Below, in pieces: positions 1 to 6,438 of a DNA stretch of 9,446 nt. This DNA is from Bacteroidales bacterium. GTDB lineage: Bacteria; Bacteroidota; Bacteroidia; Bacteroidales; Azobacteroidaceae. Within the stretch, counting starts at the first letter, position 1. Each line of letters starts with the position of its first letter. The stretch lies in the NCBI GenBank assembly GCA_020860885.1, contig JAJBTS010000038.1, positions 1-9,446 on the forward strand, written 5' to 3'. The position numbers were made by a program, and so were the translations under genes. Below the pieces are notes generated by a model. It was not told the origin of the DNA. It ran no database searches and saw only the letters and a program-made list of their open reading frames with translations.

Positions 1-27
1 AGTCAATAAGATATGAAAGTGTAAGTA

Positions 28-35
28 TATCTTTG
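28..35 (+). promoter_or_regulatory. Putative Bacteroidetes -7 promoter box
   Basis: TATCTTTG matches the Bacteroidetes -7 consensus TAnnTTTG exactly and ends 21 nt before an ATG at 57. No convincing -33 TTG element is visible in the short upstream sequence. It would drive the small ORF at 57-197. Confidence 0.45.
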
Positions 36-56
36 TTGTCGAAATCAAATCAATTC

Positions 57-197
57 ATGGACACAACAGAAGAAGAAAAACAAAAAGAAGAACAAGCTCC
101 TCTTTCTAAAAGTAATACAAAAAAAGAAGCATCAGAAAGTACTAATTCACCTTCTGATGCCCTTTTAATATGGTCTTTCTTACGATTTCTCAGTTAA
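57..197 (+). CDS. Possible small protein of 46 residues, function unknown
   Basis: This short open frame starts at an ATG placed 21 nt after an exact TAnnTTTG box and ends with TAA. The predicted peptide is very polar in its first 30 residues (MDTTEEEKQKEEQ, then Ser/Lys-rich). It ends with a short hydrophobic tail (DALLIWSFLRFLS) too short for a clear transmembrane segment. I recognise no family. The coding sequence overlaps an inverted repeat (129-160) that acts as a terminator for the opposite strand, which may also limit transcription through the ORF. The promoter spacing argues for a real transcript; the short length, biased composition and overlap with the terminator argue against a conserved protein. 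Confidence 0.3.
   Translation: MDTTEEEKQKEEQAPLSKSNTKKEASESTNSPSDALLIWSFLRFLS
119..160 (-). terminator. Rho-independent terminator of the lipoprotein unit
   Basis: GCATCAGAA (129-137) and TTCTGATGC (152-160) form a perfect 9-bp stem with a 14-nt loop. Read on the minus strand, the stem is followed by TTC and then seven T (complement of A at 119-125). It lies about 64 nt downstream of the stop codon of the minus-strand lipoprotein gene. On the plus strand the stem is followed by CCCTTTT, so weak bidirectional action is possible. Confidence 0.7.
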
Positions 198-223
198 GCT
201 TTAACAAGAACTAAGAATATCCT

Positions 224-916
224 TTATTTTGCTGCTATCTTTACAGCATGAAATAAAACTTTTCCCAACTCTTCGTTGAATTCAGCAAGACAATTATTGA
301 TATTTCGATAAATGCAGGAACAGCTGGCATCTGCAGGAAATTCACCTGAAAATTCTTTCTTAAAATCACCCACCTGAGCAATACAATTATCTTCTTTATC
401 GTAAATGGCAATATCCGTCAATTCGATAATAATTTCCCCTTTCGTTTTAACGTTAGCTGTAACCAAAGCTCCTATTAAGCCGAAGTGTGATCCGACAGCC
501 GCTGCGGAAGAGAATTCCTGTTGTCCTATAAAGTGTTTGATATTAGCAGTAATGTAATAATCCGCCTGATTTTTTTGGTTCAGAACGACCTCTCCAAAAT
601 ACATTCTCTTATTTAAGTATTGAGAAAAAATATCTGCCATTTGGGTCCCTACAGGAACCTTATATAATTTATCGGCATTAATACAAGTAGATTTCTCATT
701 AATAGTTTCCACCATCCGCTTAGCGTTCAGTTGATTCTGATTGATTTCAGATTCGGAACGCAAATCACCAAAAGGCTGAACAGATACTATTATACCCACT
801 GATTCGGTATTCGGTTGCACCTTATCCAGATTGTAGGTTATCTTTTGTGACGGGCTACAAGATACAAATATACATAGGAAAGTTCCAAAGAAAATAAATA
901 ACTTAAAATTTTTCAT
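224..916 (-). CDS. Putative lipoprotein, function unknown
   Basis: The gene encodes 230 residues. The N-terminus is a lipoprotein signal: Met-Lys-Asn-Phe-Lys, a hydrophobic run to about residue 18, then FVSC with the acylated Cys at residue 20, followed by Ser-Pro-Ser. The mature part begins with a low-complexity linker and then a compact domain containing VGIIVSVQPFGDLR (about 41-54), a mixed alpha/beta segment, and a Gly/Ala-rich stretch around residues 138-153. Near the C-terminus is a Cys cluster (ASCSCIYRNINNC). The layout loosely resembles YajG- or CsgG-like periplasmic lipoproteins, but I do not recognise a specific family. It starts 19 nt after the upstream outer-membrane protein gene with no promoter between them, so the two are probably co-transcribed. 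A terminator hairpin follows it. Confidence 0.75.
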   Translation of the reverse strand: MKNFKLFIFFGTFLCIFVSCSPSQKITYNLDKVQPNTESVGIIVSVQPFGDLRSESEINQNQLNAKRMVETINEKSTCINADKLYKVPVGTQMADIFSQYLNKRMYFGEVVLNQKNQADYYITANIKHFIGQQEFSSAAAVGSHFGLIGALVTANVKTKGEIIIELTDIAIYDKEDNCIAQVGDFKKEFSGEFPADASCSCIYRNINNCLAEFNEELGKVLFHAVKIAAK

Positions 917-935
917 AATGATACAATTTAATTAA

Positions 936-1799
936 CTAAAAATTTCTATAACTAAGGATAAAAGAAGCCATCCAGGAAGTAAGACTTAATTTATAGCCTA
1001 AATCCATTGTGTGCCCTTCATAATTAACCTTTTCAGTCGCTCCTCCGGAAAGAGATAATTTTAATCCAAGTCCCATATTACTGGAAATTTTATGATCCAC
1101 TCCAAAACTAAGATTGGTTGCAAAAACGGTAGCAGTTAATTTTTCTTCAACTCCAGAGAGTGTTGCTTTCTCTGTATAAAATAAGGCTCCCAATCCGAGT
1201 GATCCTGTCAAAACCCAATTCTCATAATTGGAGCACATTGCAAGGCCTGGTCCTATATAAATAATCGATTGGCTTGCTTTCAATTTTTCTCCACTATAAC
1301 TATGGGGGGTAGTATAAGTTTCCGCAGAGGAATTTATGTAATTAAAATTAATTGCGGGACCAAAATTAGTAGAGTTCTTCTCTTTAAAATTAGAATAGAA
1401 ATGAAAATCTCCCTCTAGTGCATATCCATGTCTTAAATCCGATGATAACGCATCGATAGCAGAGTCTCCCGTTTTTAATAATTTTCCTAATCTACCCGCA
1501 TATCCCCCTCCGAAAGAAATACGAACTGCATTTTTTTTAATGGGCGAAGACTCATAAGCTAATTCATCAACCGGGATTTCAGAATAATTATAAGAAGAGA
1601 TGTATTCTGTTTTAATACTACTGGTTGTCTTAATCCCCTGGTCATTGACCGTCTCAAACCGGATAAAATCATCGTTCAATTCAATAATCTTACCAAAGAT
1701 GGTATCATTATCCACATTAACTACATCATCCTGAGAAAATAAAAGAGTCGAAAATAATAACGCACATAAAGTGAGTGTTGTTTTTAAAATGTACTGCAT
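936..1799 (-). CDS. Putative outer-membrane beta-barrel protein
   Basis: The gene encodes 287 residues. Residues 1-22 form a signal peptide (MQYILKTTLTL..LLFSQ). Next comes a small beta-rich segment (DTIFGKIIELNDDFIRFET, about 31-49), of a kind common at the start of Bacteroidetes envelope proteins. From about residue 90 onward there are alternating hydrophobic and polar strands rich in Gly, Tyr and Ser (RISFGGGYAGR, INFNYINSS, LTGSLGLGALFY, GLGLKLSLSGG). The protein ends in a strand finishing with Phe (SFILSYRNF), the usual C-terminal signal of outer-membrane barrels. It is the first gene of a two-gene unit with the lipoprotein and is divergent from the metal ATPase across a 156-bp region. 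Ligand or function cannot be read from the sequence. Confidence 0.75.
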   Translation of the reverse strand: MQYILKTTLTLCALLFSTLLFSQDDVVNVDNDTIFGKIIELNDDFIRFETVNDQGIKTTSSIKTEYISSYNYSEIPVDELAYESSPIKKNAVRISFGGGYAGRLGKLLKTGDSAIDALSSDLRHGYALEGDFHFYSNFKEKNSTNFGPAINFNYINSSAETYTTPHSYSGEKLKASQSIIYIGPGLAMCSNYENWVLTGSLGLGALFYTEKATLSGVEEKLTATVFATNLSFGVDHKISSNMGLGLKLSLSGGATEKVNYEGHTMDLGYKLSLTSWMASFILSYRNF

Positions 1800-1821
1800 A
1801 AGTGTTAGTTTTAATTCGTAA

Positions 1822-1838
1822 TTGCATTAGGAGTGCAA
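1822..1838. promoter_or_regulatory. Inverted repeat TTGCA-N7-TGCAA, candidate operator
   Basis: TTGCA (1822-1826) and TGCAA (1834-1838) form an inverted repeat of 17 bp. Its right arm runs into the minus-strand -7 box (1836-1843), so a bound protein would cover the start of transcription of the outer-membrane protein unit. Half-sites resemble those of the palindrome at 1893-1911 but in the opposite order. Confidence 0.35.
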
Positions 1839-1843
1839 AGGTA
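1836..1843 (-). promoter_or_regulatory. Putative -7 promoter box of the OMP/lipoprotein unit
   Basis: The minus strand reads TACCTTTG here, an exact TAnnTTTG match, about 36 nt upstream of the ATG at 1799. The -33 region is T-rich without a clear TTTG. Confidence 0.6.
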
Positions 1844-1892
1844 AAATAAATAATTTTTTTGAAAAACTATTTATGTTAATTTTACAGTAAGA

Positions 1893-1911
1893 AATGCAAT
1901 ACAGTTGCATT
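1893..1911. promoter_or_regulatory. 19-bp palindrome, candidate metal-regulator operator
   Basis: AATGCAATACAGTTGCATT has perfect 7-bp arms (AATGCAA / TTGCATT) around a 5-bp centre. It covers the place expected for the -33 element of the ATPase promoter whose -7 box is at 1923-1930. Size and symmetry fit a dimeric repressor such as a Fur/Zur-family protein, and one is encoded at 5396. The link to that protein is inference. Confidence 0.5.
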
Positions 1912-1922
1912 CAGCCTTAGAG

Positions 1923-1930
1923 TATCTTTG
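1923..1930 (+). promoter_or_regulatory. Putative -7 promoter box of the metal ATPase
   Basis: TATCTTTG is an exact TAnnTTTG match, ending 25 nt before the ATG at 1956. A TTG at 1905-1907 could serve as the -33 element but its 15-nt spacing is short. The position of this box rules out translation from the in-frame TTG at 1905, because that codon would lie upstream of the transcript start. Confidence 0.6.
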
Positions 1931-1955
1931 TCTTGAAAATATAAATTACTTACTC

Positions 1956-3839
1956 ATGAAACTTCCATTAAACGATAAAAAATTTGTTTTTCTATCTCTG
2001 GCTGTTATTCTGTCTATAGTATTAGAGGTTTTATCTATTGCAGGCATTGAGATACCTATGCCTTACGCTCCATTTTTCTATGGTTCTTTCATCTTGCTAA
2101 TAGGCTACAAAGTATTGTGGAATGGATTCAAATCACTCTTCACTCTTAATTTCAGCAATATTAATTTACTGATGCTCATTGCAGTCGTAGCTGCTTTTTA
2201 TTTACAACAATATTCAGAAGCTGCGGTAGTTATTATACTGTATATTATGGGAGAAAAGCTGGAAGATATAGGAATAGAGAACAGCATGTCTGCCCTTGAC
2301 GATCTTGTCAAGAACACTCCCAGCACAGCTTTACTGAAAGAAAATTCGAAAGTAACCCCAGTAGAAGAAATTCCTATCGGAAGTATTATCCAGGTAAAGC
2401 CTTACGATATGATTCCTATGGACGGAATTATCACTAACGGAGAAACGACTGTAGACGAGTCGTCTATTACCGGAGAATCTCTTCCAAAAGAGAAGGCCCA
2501 AGGAGAAAATGTTTTTGCGGGAACATTTAATAAAGAAGGGTTTATTGAAGTTAAAACGACCAAATTAGCAAAAGATACGACCTTCTCCCAGATTATCGAA
2601 CTAACCTATAACGCTCAAAATAATAAATCCAATGCACAGAACTTTATTCAAAAGTTTGCAAAAATCTATACTCCGACGGTGATTATTCTGGCCCTGATAC
2701 TCTTTTTGTTCCCTGTATTTATATTAGGTCAAGATCTGGATCACTGGCTTAATCAGGCTATTACTCTATTAGTTATTTCTTGTCCCTGTGCTTTGGTAAT
2801 CTCTACCCCGGTTGCTATTTACTCGGCAGTGGGAAATGCATCGGCCAAAGGAATTCTGGTGAAAGGGGGTAAATATCTTGAAGCCATGGCAACAGTGAAG
2901 GCCATAGGACTGGATAAAACACGAACTATTACTTACGGTAAACCTATCGTATCCGATATTATTCCGATGAATGGAAGCAGCAAAGAAGAGTTATTGGCTT
3001 GTGGAGCAGGAACTGAAAGATATTCCGAACATCCCTTAGCTGAAGCTATTGTAAACAGAAACTCTAAAGAAGGATTTGAACCGCATACAATTAAAAAGTT
3101 TGAGAGTATAATCGGGAAAGGAGCCAGGTCCGTTTGTGTGACCTGTGGAAATACAGAGGTATATGTAGGTAAACCGGATCACCTGAAGGAATACGGTCCT
3201 GTAAGTTGGGAAGTAGAAAAAATTATCACTGAATTCGCAGATAAAGGAAAATCGAGTGTAGTAGTGAATTGCGACCATACTATTAAAGGAGTAATCGGCC
3301 TTACGGATGAAATCAAACCCGACAGCATAGAAGCCATCAACGAAATGTATAAATTAGGGATAGAGCCGGTTATGCTGACCGGAGATAACCAAAATACCGG
3401 AGAATTTATTGCCTCTCAGGTGGGAATCCGTAAGGTATATGGAGAATTATTACCTCAGGACAAAGTAAAAGCGATCAGAAGGCTGTTAAAGGAATACTCT
3501 TCTGTTGCGATGGTTGGCGACGGCGTCAACGATGCCCCGGCACTGGCAGAGTCGACGGTAGGTATTGCTATGGGTGCAGCGGGGAGTGATACGGCAATAG
3601 AAGTCTCTAATATAGCTCTAATGAATGATAAGTTATCTCTGATTCCTTACCTGATCCGCTTAAGTCGTAAAACAGTAAAAACCATCCGATGGAATACTTT
3701 CGGAGCTATTCTGGTAAAGATTTTATTTATACTCCTGGCATTTTTAGGTTATAGTAATTTAGTAATGGCTATTGCTGCCGATGTTGGAGTCATGTTGGTA
3801 GTCGTATGGATTAGTTTGAGGCTGACGTCTTTTAAATAG
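1956..3839 (+). CDS. Heavy-metal P1B-type ATPase, Zn/Cd/Pb-like, with DKTRT motif
   Basis: The protein has 627 residues from the ATG at 1956; an in-frame TTG at 1905 precedes the promoter and is rejected. It is an inner-membrane metal exporter by family. Four N-terminal membrane segments (about 10-28, 39-56, 69-83, 88-102) come directly at the start, with no HMA or His-rich metal-binding domain. The actuator motif TGES is at 172-175, the CPC metal site at 276-278, HP at 359-360, and GDGVND at 521-526. Lys588 and Asp609 in the last two membrane segments match the residues that define the zinc/cadmium/lead group (PIB-2, ZntA-like). The phosphorylation motif is Asp320-Lys-Thr-Arg-Thr instead of DKTGT; CGA replaces an expected Gly codon. 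The phosphorylated Asp is present, but activity is uncertain. It is probably transcribed alone, with a palindrome over its promoter. Confidence 0.88.
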   Translation: MKLPLNDKKFVFLSLAVILSIVLEVLSIAGIEIPMPYAPFFYGSFILLIGYKVLWNGFKSLFTLNFSNINLLMLIAVVAAFYLQQYSEAAVVIILYIMGEKLEDIGIENSMSALDDLVKNTPSTALLKENSKVTPVEEIPIGSIIQVKPYDMIPMDGIITNGETTVDESSITGESLPKEKAQGENVFAGTFNKEGFIEVKTTKLAKDTTFSQIIELTYNAQNNKSNAQNFIQKFAKIYTPTVIILALILFLFPVFILGQDLDHWLNQAITLLVISCPCALVISTPVAIYSAVGNASAKGILVKGGKYLEAMATVKAIGLDKTRTITYGKPIVSDIIPMNGSSKEELLACGAGTERYSEHPLAEAIVNRNSKEGFEPHTIKKFESIIGKGARSVCVTCGNTEVYVGKPDHLKEYGPVSWEVEKIITEFADKGKSSVVVNCDHTIKGVIGLTDEIKPDSIEAINEMYKLGIEPVMLTGDNQNTGEFIASQVGIRKVYGELLPQDKVKAIRRLLKEYSSVAMVGDGVNDAPALAESTVGIAMGAAGSDTAIEVSNIALMNDKLSLIPYLIRLSRKTVKTIRWNTFGAILVKILFILLAFLGYSNLVMAIAADVGVMLVVVWISLRLTSFK

Positions 3840-3877
3840 ATAATTTCTACATTCCAATTTATTGAAAAGACAGTCTA

Positions 3878-5031
3878 TTATTTTAGCCATTTTTCAATTG
3901 CTTCTTTCATTTCAGTCAAATGGGGTACAGAATTAATTTGAATATCATTTAACTTCTTTAACCACTCTTTATCAACGGGTGGAATCTCCTTCTTTTGGTA
4001 AGTGAACAAAACTTTATTGTACATTTCCTGCTGCATCACAGCCTGTTCAAAAAAACCATCCTCCATAAATCCGGGTACTCCTACACCTAATTTAAATTCT
4101 TCTATGGGCTGATAAAATACAAAACCATCAAACATTGTTTTATAAGTATTATCATTTTCAAAAGCCCAGTGGTCAAAGTTATCCTTCCCGAAGGGACTTC
4201 CATCCAGATTGAAGCCAGTATCATTAATGCCTAATAGTTGAAAAGCCGCATCCCATTTCCCGTCCTGCAACGGCTTTTTATCGGTTGTAATGTAATTATT
4301 AATAAAAATATTAGCTACTTTTCCAGGATATTTTTCTTCAAGGAAAATACCTGTATTGTCAGATGAATTAGGAACCGGTTTTTTATAAGCATGCCGGTAA
4401 TTCATGATGACCAAAGCTTTTTGTTCGGGATTCGACTTCTTCATCTTATCCATTTTATCAATAATAAAATCAGCCATTAATTTATCCCGGTCCTTCATTC
4501 TCATTAGCATATCATATACCTTCCCTTCTGTAGGCTTTCCTTCAATATATATAACATCAGTTGGAAACATACGGATTTTTTATTGTGCTTTATTTCAGCA
4601 TTTATAGTATGTATTCCTCTTATAAAATAGGCAAAATTCGATTTATCCCATACTGCAAACATACATTGTCTTTGAAAATTAAGGACTTCTTTTTCAATTT
4701 GCTCTGTGGTTAAATTTGAATTTTGAAGAAAGAGATTTAAGTCGGGATTTAATATTCTGCTTCCAACTTCCGTAAACAAAACTCCTACATTTTCTATGAA
4801 ATAAGGATCCTGGATTATTTCTAAAAATAAATCATATTGCGTAATTTCCTCATGATGTCTTTCACAAAGAATCACAATATCGTTATCTTTAAACATAGAT
4901 AGAACATAATCTTTTGCAGATACCATCGCATTATTCTCTAAGAATTCAATGTAAGGTTTTATCTCCTTATTTACCTGCGCATTGACATATAAGCATACTA
5001 TGCTTAATAAGGATATAAGAATTCTTTTCAT
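3878..5031 (-). pseudogene. Secreted EreA/ChaN-like protein, split by a frameshift
   Basis: Two overlapping minus-strand frames together make one protein. The 5' part (5031 down to a stop at 4504, 175 codons) begins with a signal peptide (MKRILISLLSIVCLYVNAQ) and carries CERHHEE (residues 56-62) and FTEVGS (86-91). The 3' part (4570 to 3878 if read from its ATG, 230 residues) contains ALVIMNYRHAYKK and a Trp-rich C-terminal region. Adding one A to the A6 run at 4576-4581 joins them into 384 residues reading HNKKIRMFPTDV. The Glu/His motifs and the later VIMNYRH segment loosely resemble the erythromycin-esterase/ChaN/TraB-like fold; I hold this weakly. Causes could be a disabling mutation, a sequencing or assembly error, or slippage. 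The 3' half could also be made separately from ATG 4570, but it would lack a signal peptide. Confidence 0.7.
4576..4581 (-). other. A6 homopolymer at the frameshift junction
   Basis: On the minus strand these six A encode Lys151-Lys152 of the split gene. The upstream frame stays open past this point only to a stop at 4504, while the downstream homologous-looking frame is reached by a -1 shift or one extra A. The run is preceded by T, so it is not a classical X-XXY-YYZ slippery heptamer. Confidence 0.65.
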
Positions 5032-5062
5032 AGTTTTATTTGTATTATCTGTTAATAATAGA

Positions 5063-5070
5063 CAAATATA
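5063..5070 (-). promoter_or_regulatory. Putative -7 promoter box of the split secreted-protein gene
   Basis: The minus strand reads TATATTTG, an exact TAnnTTTG match, 31 nt upstream of the ATG at 5031. No clear -33 TTTG is seen at the normal distance. Confidence 0.55.
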
Positions 5071-5109
5071 ACAATTTGAACCGAATCTCCGTATCTTTTG
5101 AATGAAAAT

Positions 5110-5219
5110 CTGAGGTATATATCCGAGCAAGCCTGAGATATATACCTCAGGTACATCGCAATGCTTTCCGCTTTTCCTCTGAGATATATACCCGAGAGAC
5201 GCTGGGGTATATACCTGAG
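5110..5219. repeat. Array of four 18-nt quasi-palindromes in a 23-nt register
   Basis: Four related 18-nt units lie at 5110-5127, 5133-5150, 5179-5196 and 5202-5219, with approximate consensus CTGAGRTATATAYCYSAG. Each unit is itself nearly self-complementary. Starts are 23, 46 and 23 nt apart, so they occupy slots 1, 2, 4 and 5 of a 23-nt grid, with 5-nt spacers (caagc, agacg) inside each pair. Units 1 and 2 can pair over 16 of 18 positions, units 3 and 4 over 15 of 18, giving two 41-nt hairpins. There is no T-tract, so they do not look like terminators. They lie in the 364-bp region between the split gene and the Fur-family gene, outside the visible promoters. Possible natures include a REP/MITE-like element or a multi-site binding region. 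Confidence 0.8.
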
Positions 5220-5361
5220 CAAACCAGCCAAACGGACAGTAAACACTTAGCGGTAACTATTCATTGTTGATAGCTCTCTGTTACTGAAAAAGGAGAGTAT
5301 TTTACTTCTGCTTTTTATTATAATAAATTCTGATATATAGATTCATTTCAGATAAACATTG
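5220..5361. other. Intergenic stretch without recognisable features
   Basis: Between the palindrome array and the promoter of the Fur-family gene the sequence is AT-rich and holds no ORF or RNA gene that I can support. A short CTCTC/GAGAG inverted repeat around 5273-5297 has a long loop and is probably chance. Confidence 0.5.
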
Positions 5362-5369
5362 TAACTTTG
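5362..5369 (+). promoter_or_regulatory. Putative -7 promoter box of the Fur-family gene
   Basis: TAACTTTG is an exact TAnnTTTG match, ending 26 nt before the ATG at 5396. The -33 region lacks an obvious TTTG. It probably drives the Fur-family gene and the HMA-AraC gene together. Confidence 0.6.
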
Positions 5370-5395
5370 TAGAATTATCTATTCCTTATATTACA

Positions 5396-5809
5396 ATGGA
5401 AGATCAGATTATCAAAAAGCTGAATTACCGTAATATCAAACCCACGGCGATGAGAATATTGGTTCTGAGATTCTTATTAAAGCAACCCTACGCCGTAAGT
5501 CTGAGCGACCTGGAAGTTCTTTTTGATCATGCCGACCGTGTAACCCTTTACCGGACTTTGAAGACTTTTGAGAAACATCATCTAATCCATAGGATAGATG
5601 ACGGGACAGGCATTATTAAGTATGCCTTGTGTGAAGATAGCTGTGATTGCACTCCTGATGAATTGCATACTCATTTCCATTGTACAAAATGCAATAAAAC
5701 ATTTTGCCTGTTTAATAATCATCTTCCGGAAATAAAAGTTCCGCTAAATTTCAAAATGCAACAAATTACTGTAACCATTCAGGGTATATGTGATCGTTGC
5801 ACTCAATAA
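5396..5809 (+). CDS. Fur-family metal-responsive transcriptional regulator
   Basis: The protein has 137 residues, a normal length for the Fur/Zur/PerR family, which bind DNA as dimers in response to metal or peroxide. The N-terminal winged helix includes KPTAMRILVLRFLL (15-28) and the recognition region RVTLYRTLKTFEKHHLIHRI (48-67). The C-terminal part has the typical metal ligands: HTHFHCTKC (91-99) and CDRC (132-135) form the usual paired CxxC structural zinc site, and His91, His93 and His95 fit the regulatory site. Additional Cys79, Cys83, Cys85 and Cys104 make it unusually Cys-rich. Whether it senses zinc, iron or another metal cannot be decided; the Cys-rich character and the neighbouring metal ATPases make a zinc or other soft-metal role plausible. 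The next gene starts 7 nt downstream, so the two are probably one operon. Confidence 0.88.
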   Translation: MEDQIIKKLNYRNIKPTAMRILVLRFLLKQPYAVSLSDLEVLFDHADRVTLYRTLKTFEKHHLIHRIDDGTGIIKYALCEDSCDCTPDELHTHFHCTKCNKTFCLFNNHLPEIKVPLNFKMQQITVTIQGICDRCTQ

Positions 5810-5816
5810 TAATATC

Positions 5817-6386
5817 ATGGAACATCCAAAGCTCTACATCAAGAATATGGTTTGCAACCGCTGCATCATGGTGGTAAAAGAAGAATTGCAAAAATTAGAA
5901 ATCACTCCACTGGAAGTATCTTTGGGAGAAGTAATTCTTAGAGAACCATTAAACGCCTTACAAAAAGAAAAACTTCAGGAAAGACTGGAAGAAATCGGCT
6001 TTTCACTGATTGATAATAAGCGATCCCGTACAATCGAACAAATTAAAAGACTGATTATAGAATTGGTTCAGGATAAAGACGGATATCTGGAATCCAATTT
6101 ATCCGATTACATCGGCGATCGTTTTAATCTTGATTACAACTATCTAAGTAATCTCTTTTCCGAAATAGAAGGAACAACCATAGAACGATATTTTATTTCT
6201 CAAAAAATAGAAAAAGTGAAGGAACTTTTGGTTTATGGAGAACTTTCTTTAAAAGAGATTTCTTTCAAAATGAATTATTCAAGCCCGGCACATCTGAGCA
6301 ATCAATTCCGCAAAGTAACCGGCTTAAACCCGAGTTATTTTCAAAAGATAAGGGAGACTCCGAGAACACCGCTGGACAAAGGGTAA
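5817..6386 (+). CDS. HMA-domain/AraC-type HTH fusion regulator
   Basis: The protein has 189 residues from the ATG at 5817; an upstream in-frame ATG at 5790 lies inside the Fur-family gene and is less likely. Residues 5-65 look like a heavy-metal-associated domain with the metal-binding loop MVCNRC (Cys13 and Cys16), as in copper chaperones. Residues 75-182 form an AraC-type DNA-binding domain with two helix-turn-helix units; the second (LSLKEISFKMNYSSPAHLSNQFRKVTGLNPSYFQK, split here as LSLKEISFKMNY at 143-154 and SSPAHLSNQFRKVTG at 155-169) is a clear AraC signature. The fusion suggests that a soft metal, probably Cu(I), binds the first domain and controls DNA binding. It is followed after 86 bp by copA, its likely target. 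The role is inferred from domains and position; autoregulation of the operon is possible. Confidence 0.82.
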   Translation: MEHPKLYIKNMVCNRCIMVVKEELQKLEITPLEVSLGEVILREPLNALQKEKLQERLEEIGFSLIDNKRSRTIEQIKRLIIELVQDKDGYLESNLSDYIGDRFNLDYNYLSNLFSEIEGTTIERYFISQKIEKVKELLVYGELSLKEISFKMNYSSPAHLSNQFRKVTGLNPSYFQKIRETPRTPLDKG

Positions 6387-6402
6387 ATCATGTAATCTTA
6401 TC

Positions 6403-6424
6403 AAGAAATTATATAATATTTCTT
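6403..6424. promoter_or_regulatory. Inverted repeat upstream of copA, candidate operator
   Basis: AAGAAAT (6403-6409) and ATTTCTT (6418-6424) form a perfect 7-bp inverted repeat around an AT-only 8-bp centre. It sits 49-70 nt before the copA ATG, covering the expected -33 region. Candidate binders are the HMA-AraC protein or the Fur-family protein encoded just upstream. Confidence 0.4.
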
Positions 6425-6438
6425 CCGGATTTTGTTGC

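Noticed and set aside
1905..1955. Upstream TTG start extending the metal ATPase by 17 residues
   Set aside because: The TTG lies inside the palindrome and upstream of the -7 box at 1923-1930, so it would not be on the transcript; ATG 1956 gives a natural N-terminus.
3836..3880. Terminator between the metal ATPase and the convergent split gene
   Set aside because: Only a weak AATAGA/TCTATT match with a loop of more than 30 nt is visible, so I do not call a terminator.
4404..4607. Plus-strand open frame (67 codons) opposite the split gene
   Set aside because: Antisense to the junction of the split gene; its hydrophobic composition follows from the Lys-rich sequence on the other strand.
5110..5219. 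CRISPR array
   Set aside because: Repeats are 18 nt and palindromic, spacers are only 5 nt (or one 28-nt gap), and no cas genes are present.
5052..5246. Minus-strand open frame of 64 codons across the palindrome array
   Set aside because: Its peptide is essentially a translation of the repeats (RYIP, GIYLR, YLRYIS), and it overlaps the promoter of the split gene; it is a by-product of the array.
5273..5297. CTCTC/GAGAG hairpin upstream of the Fur-family gene
   Set aside because: A five-bp stem with a loop of about 14 nt in AT-rich DNA is not distinguishable from chance.
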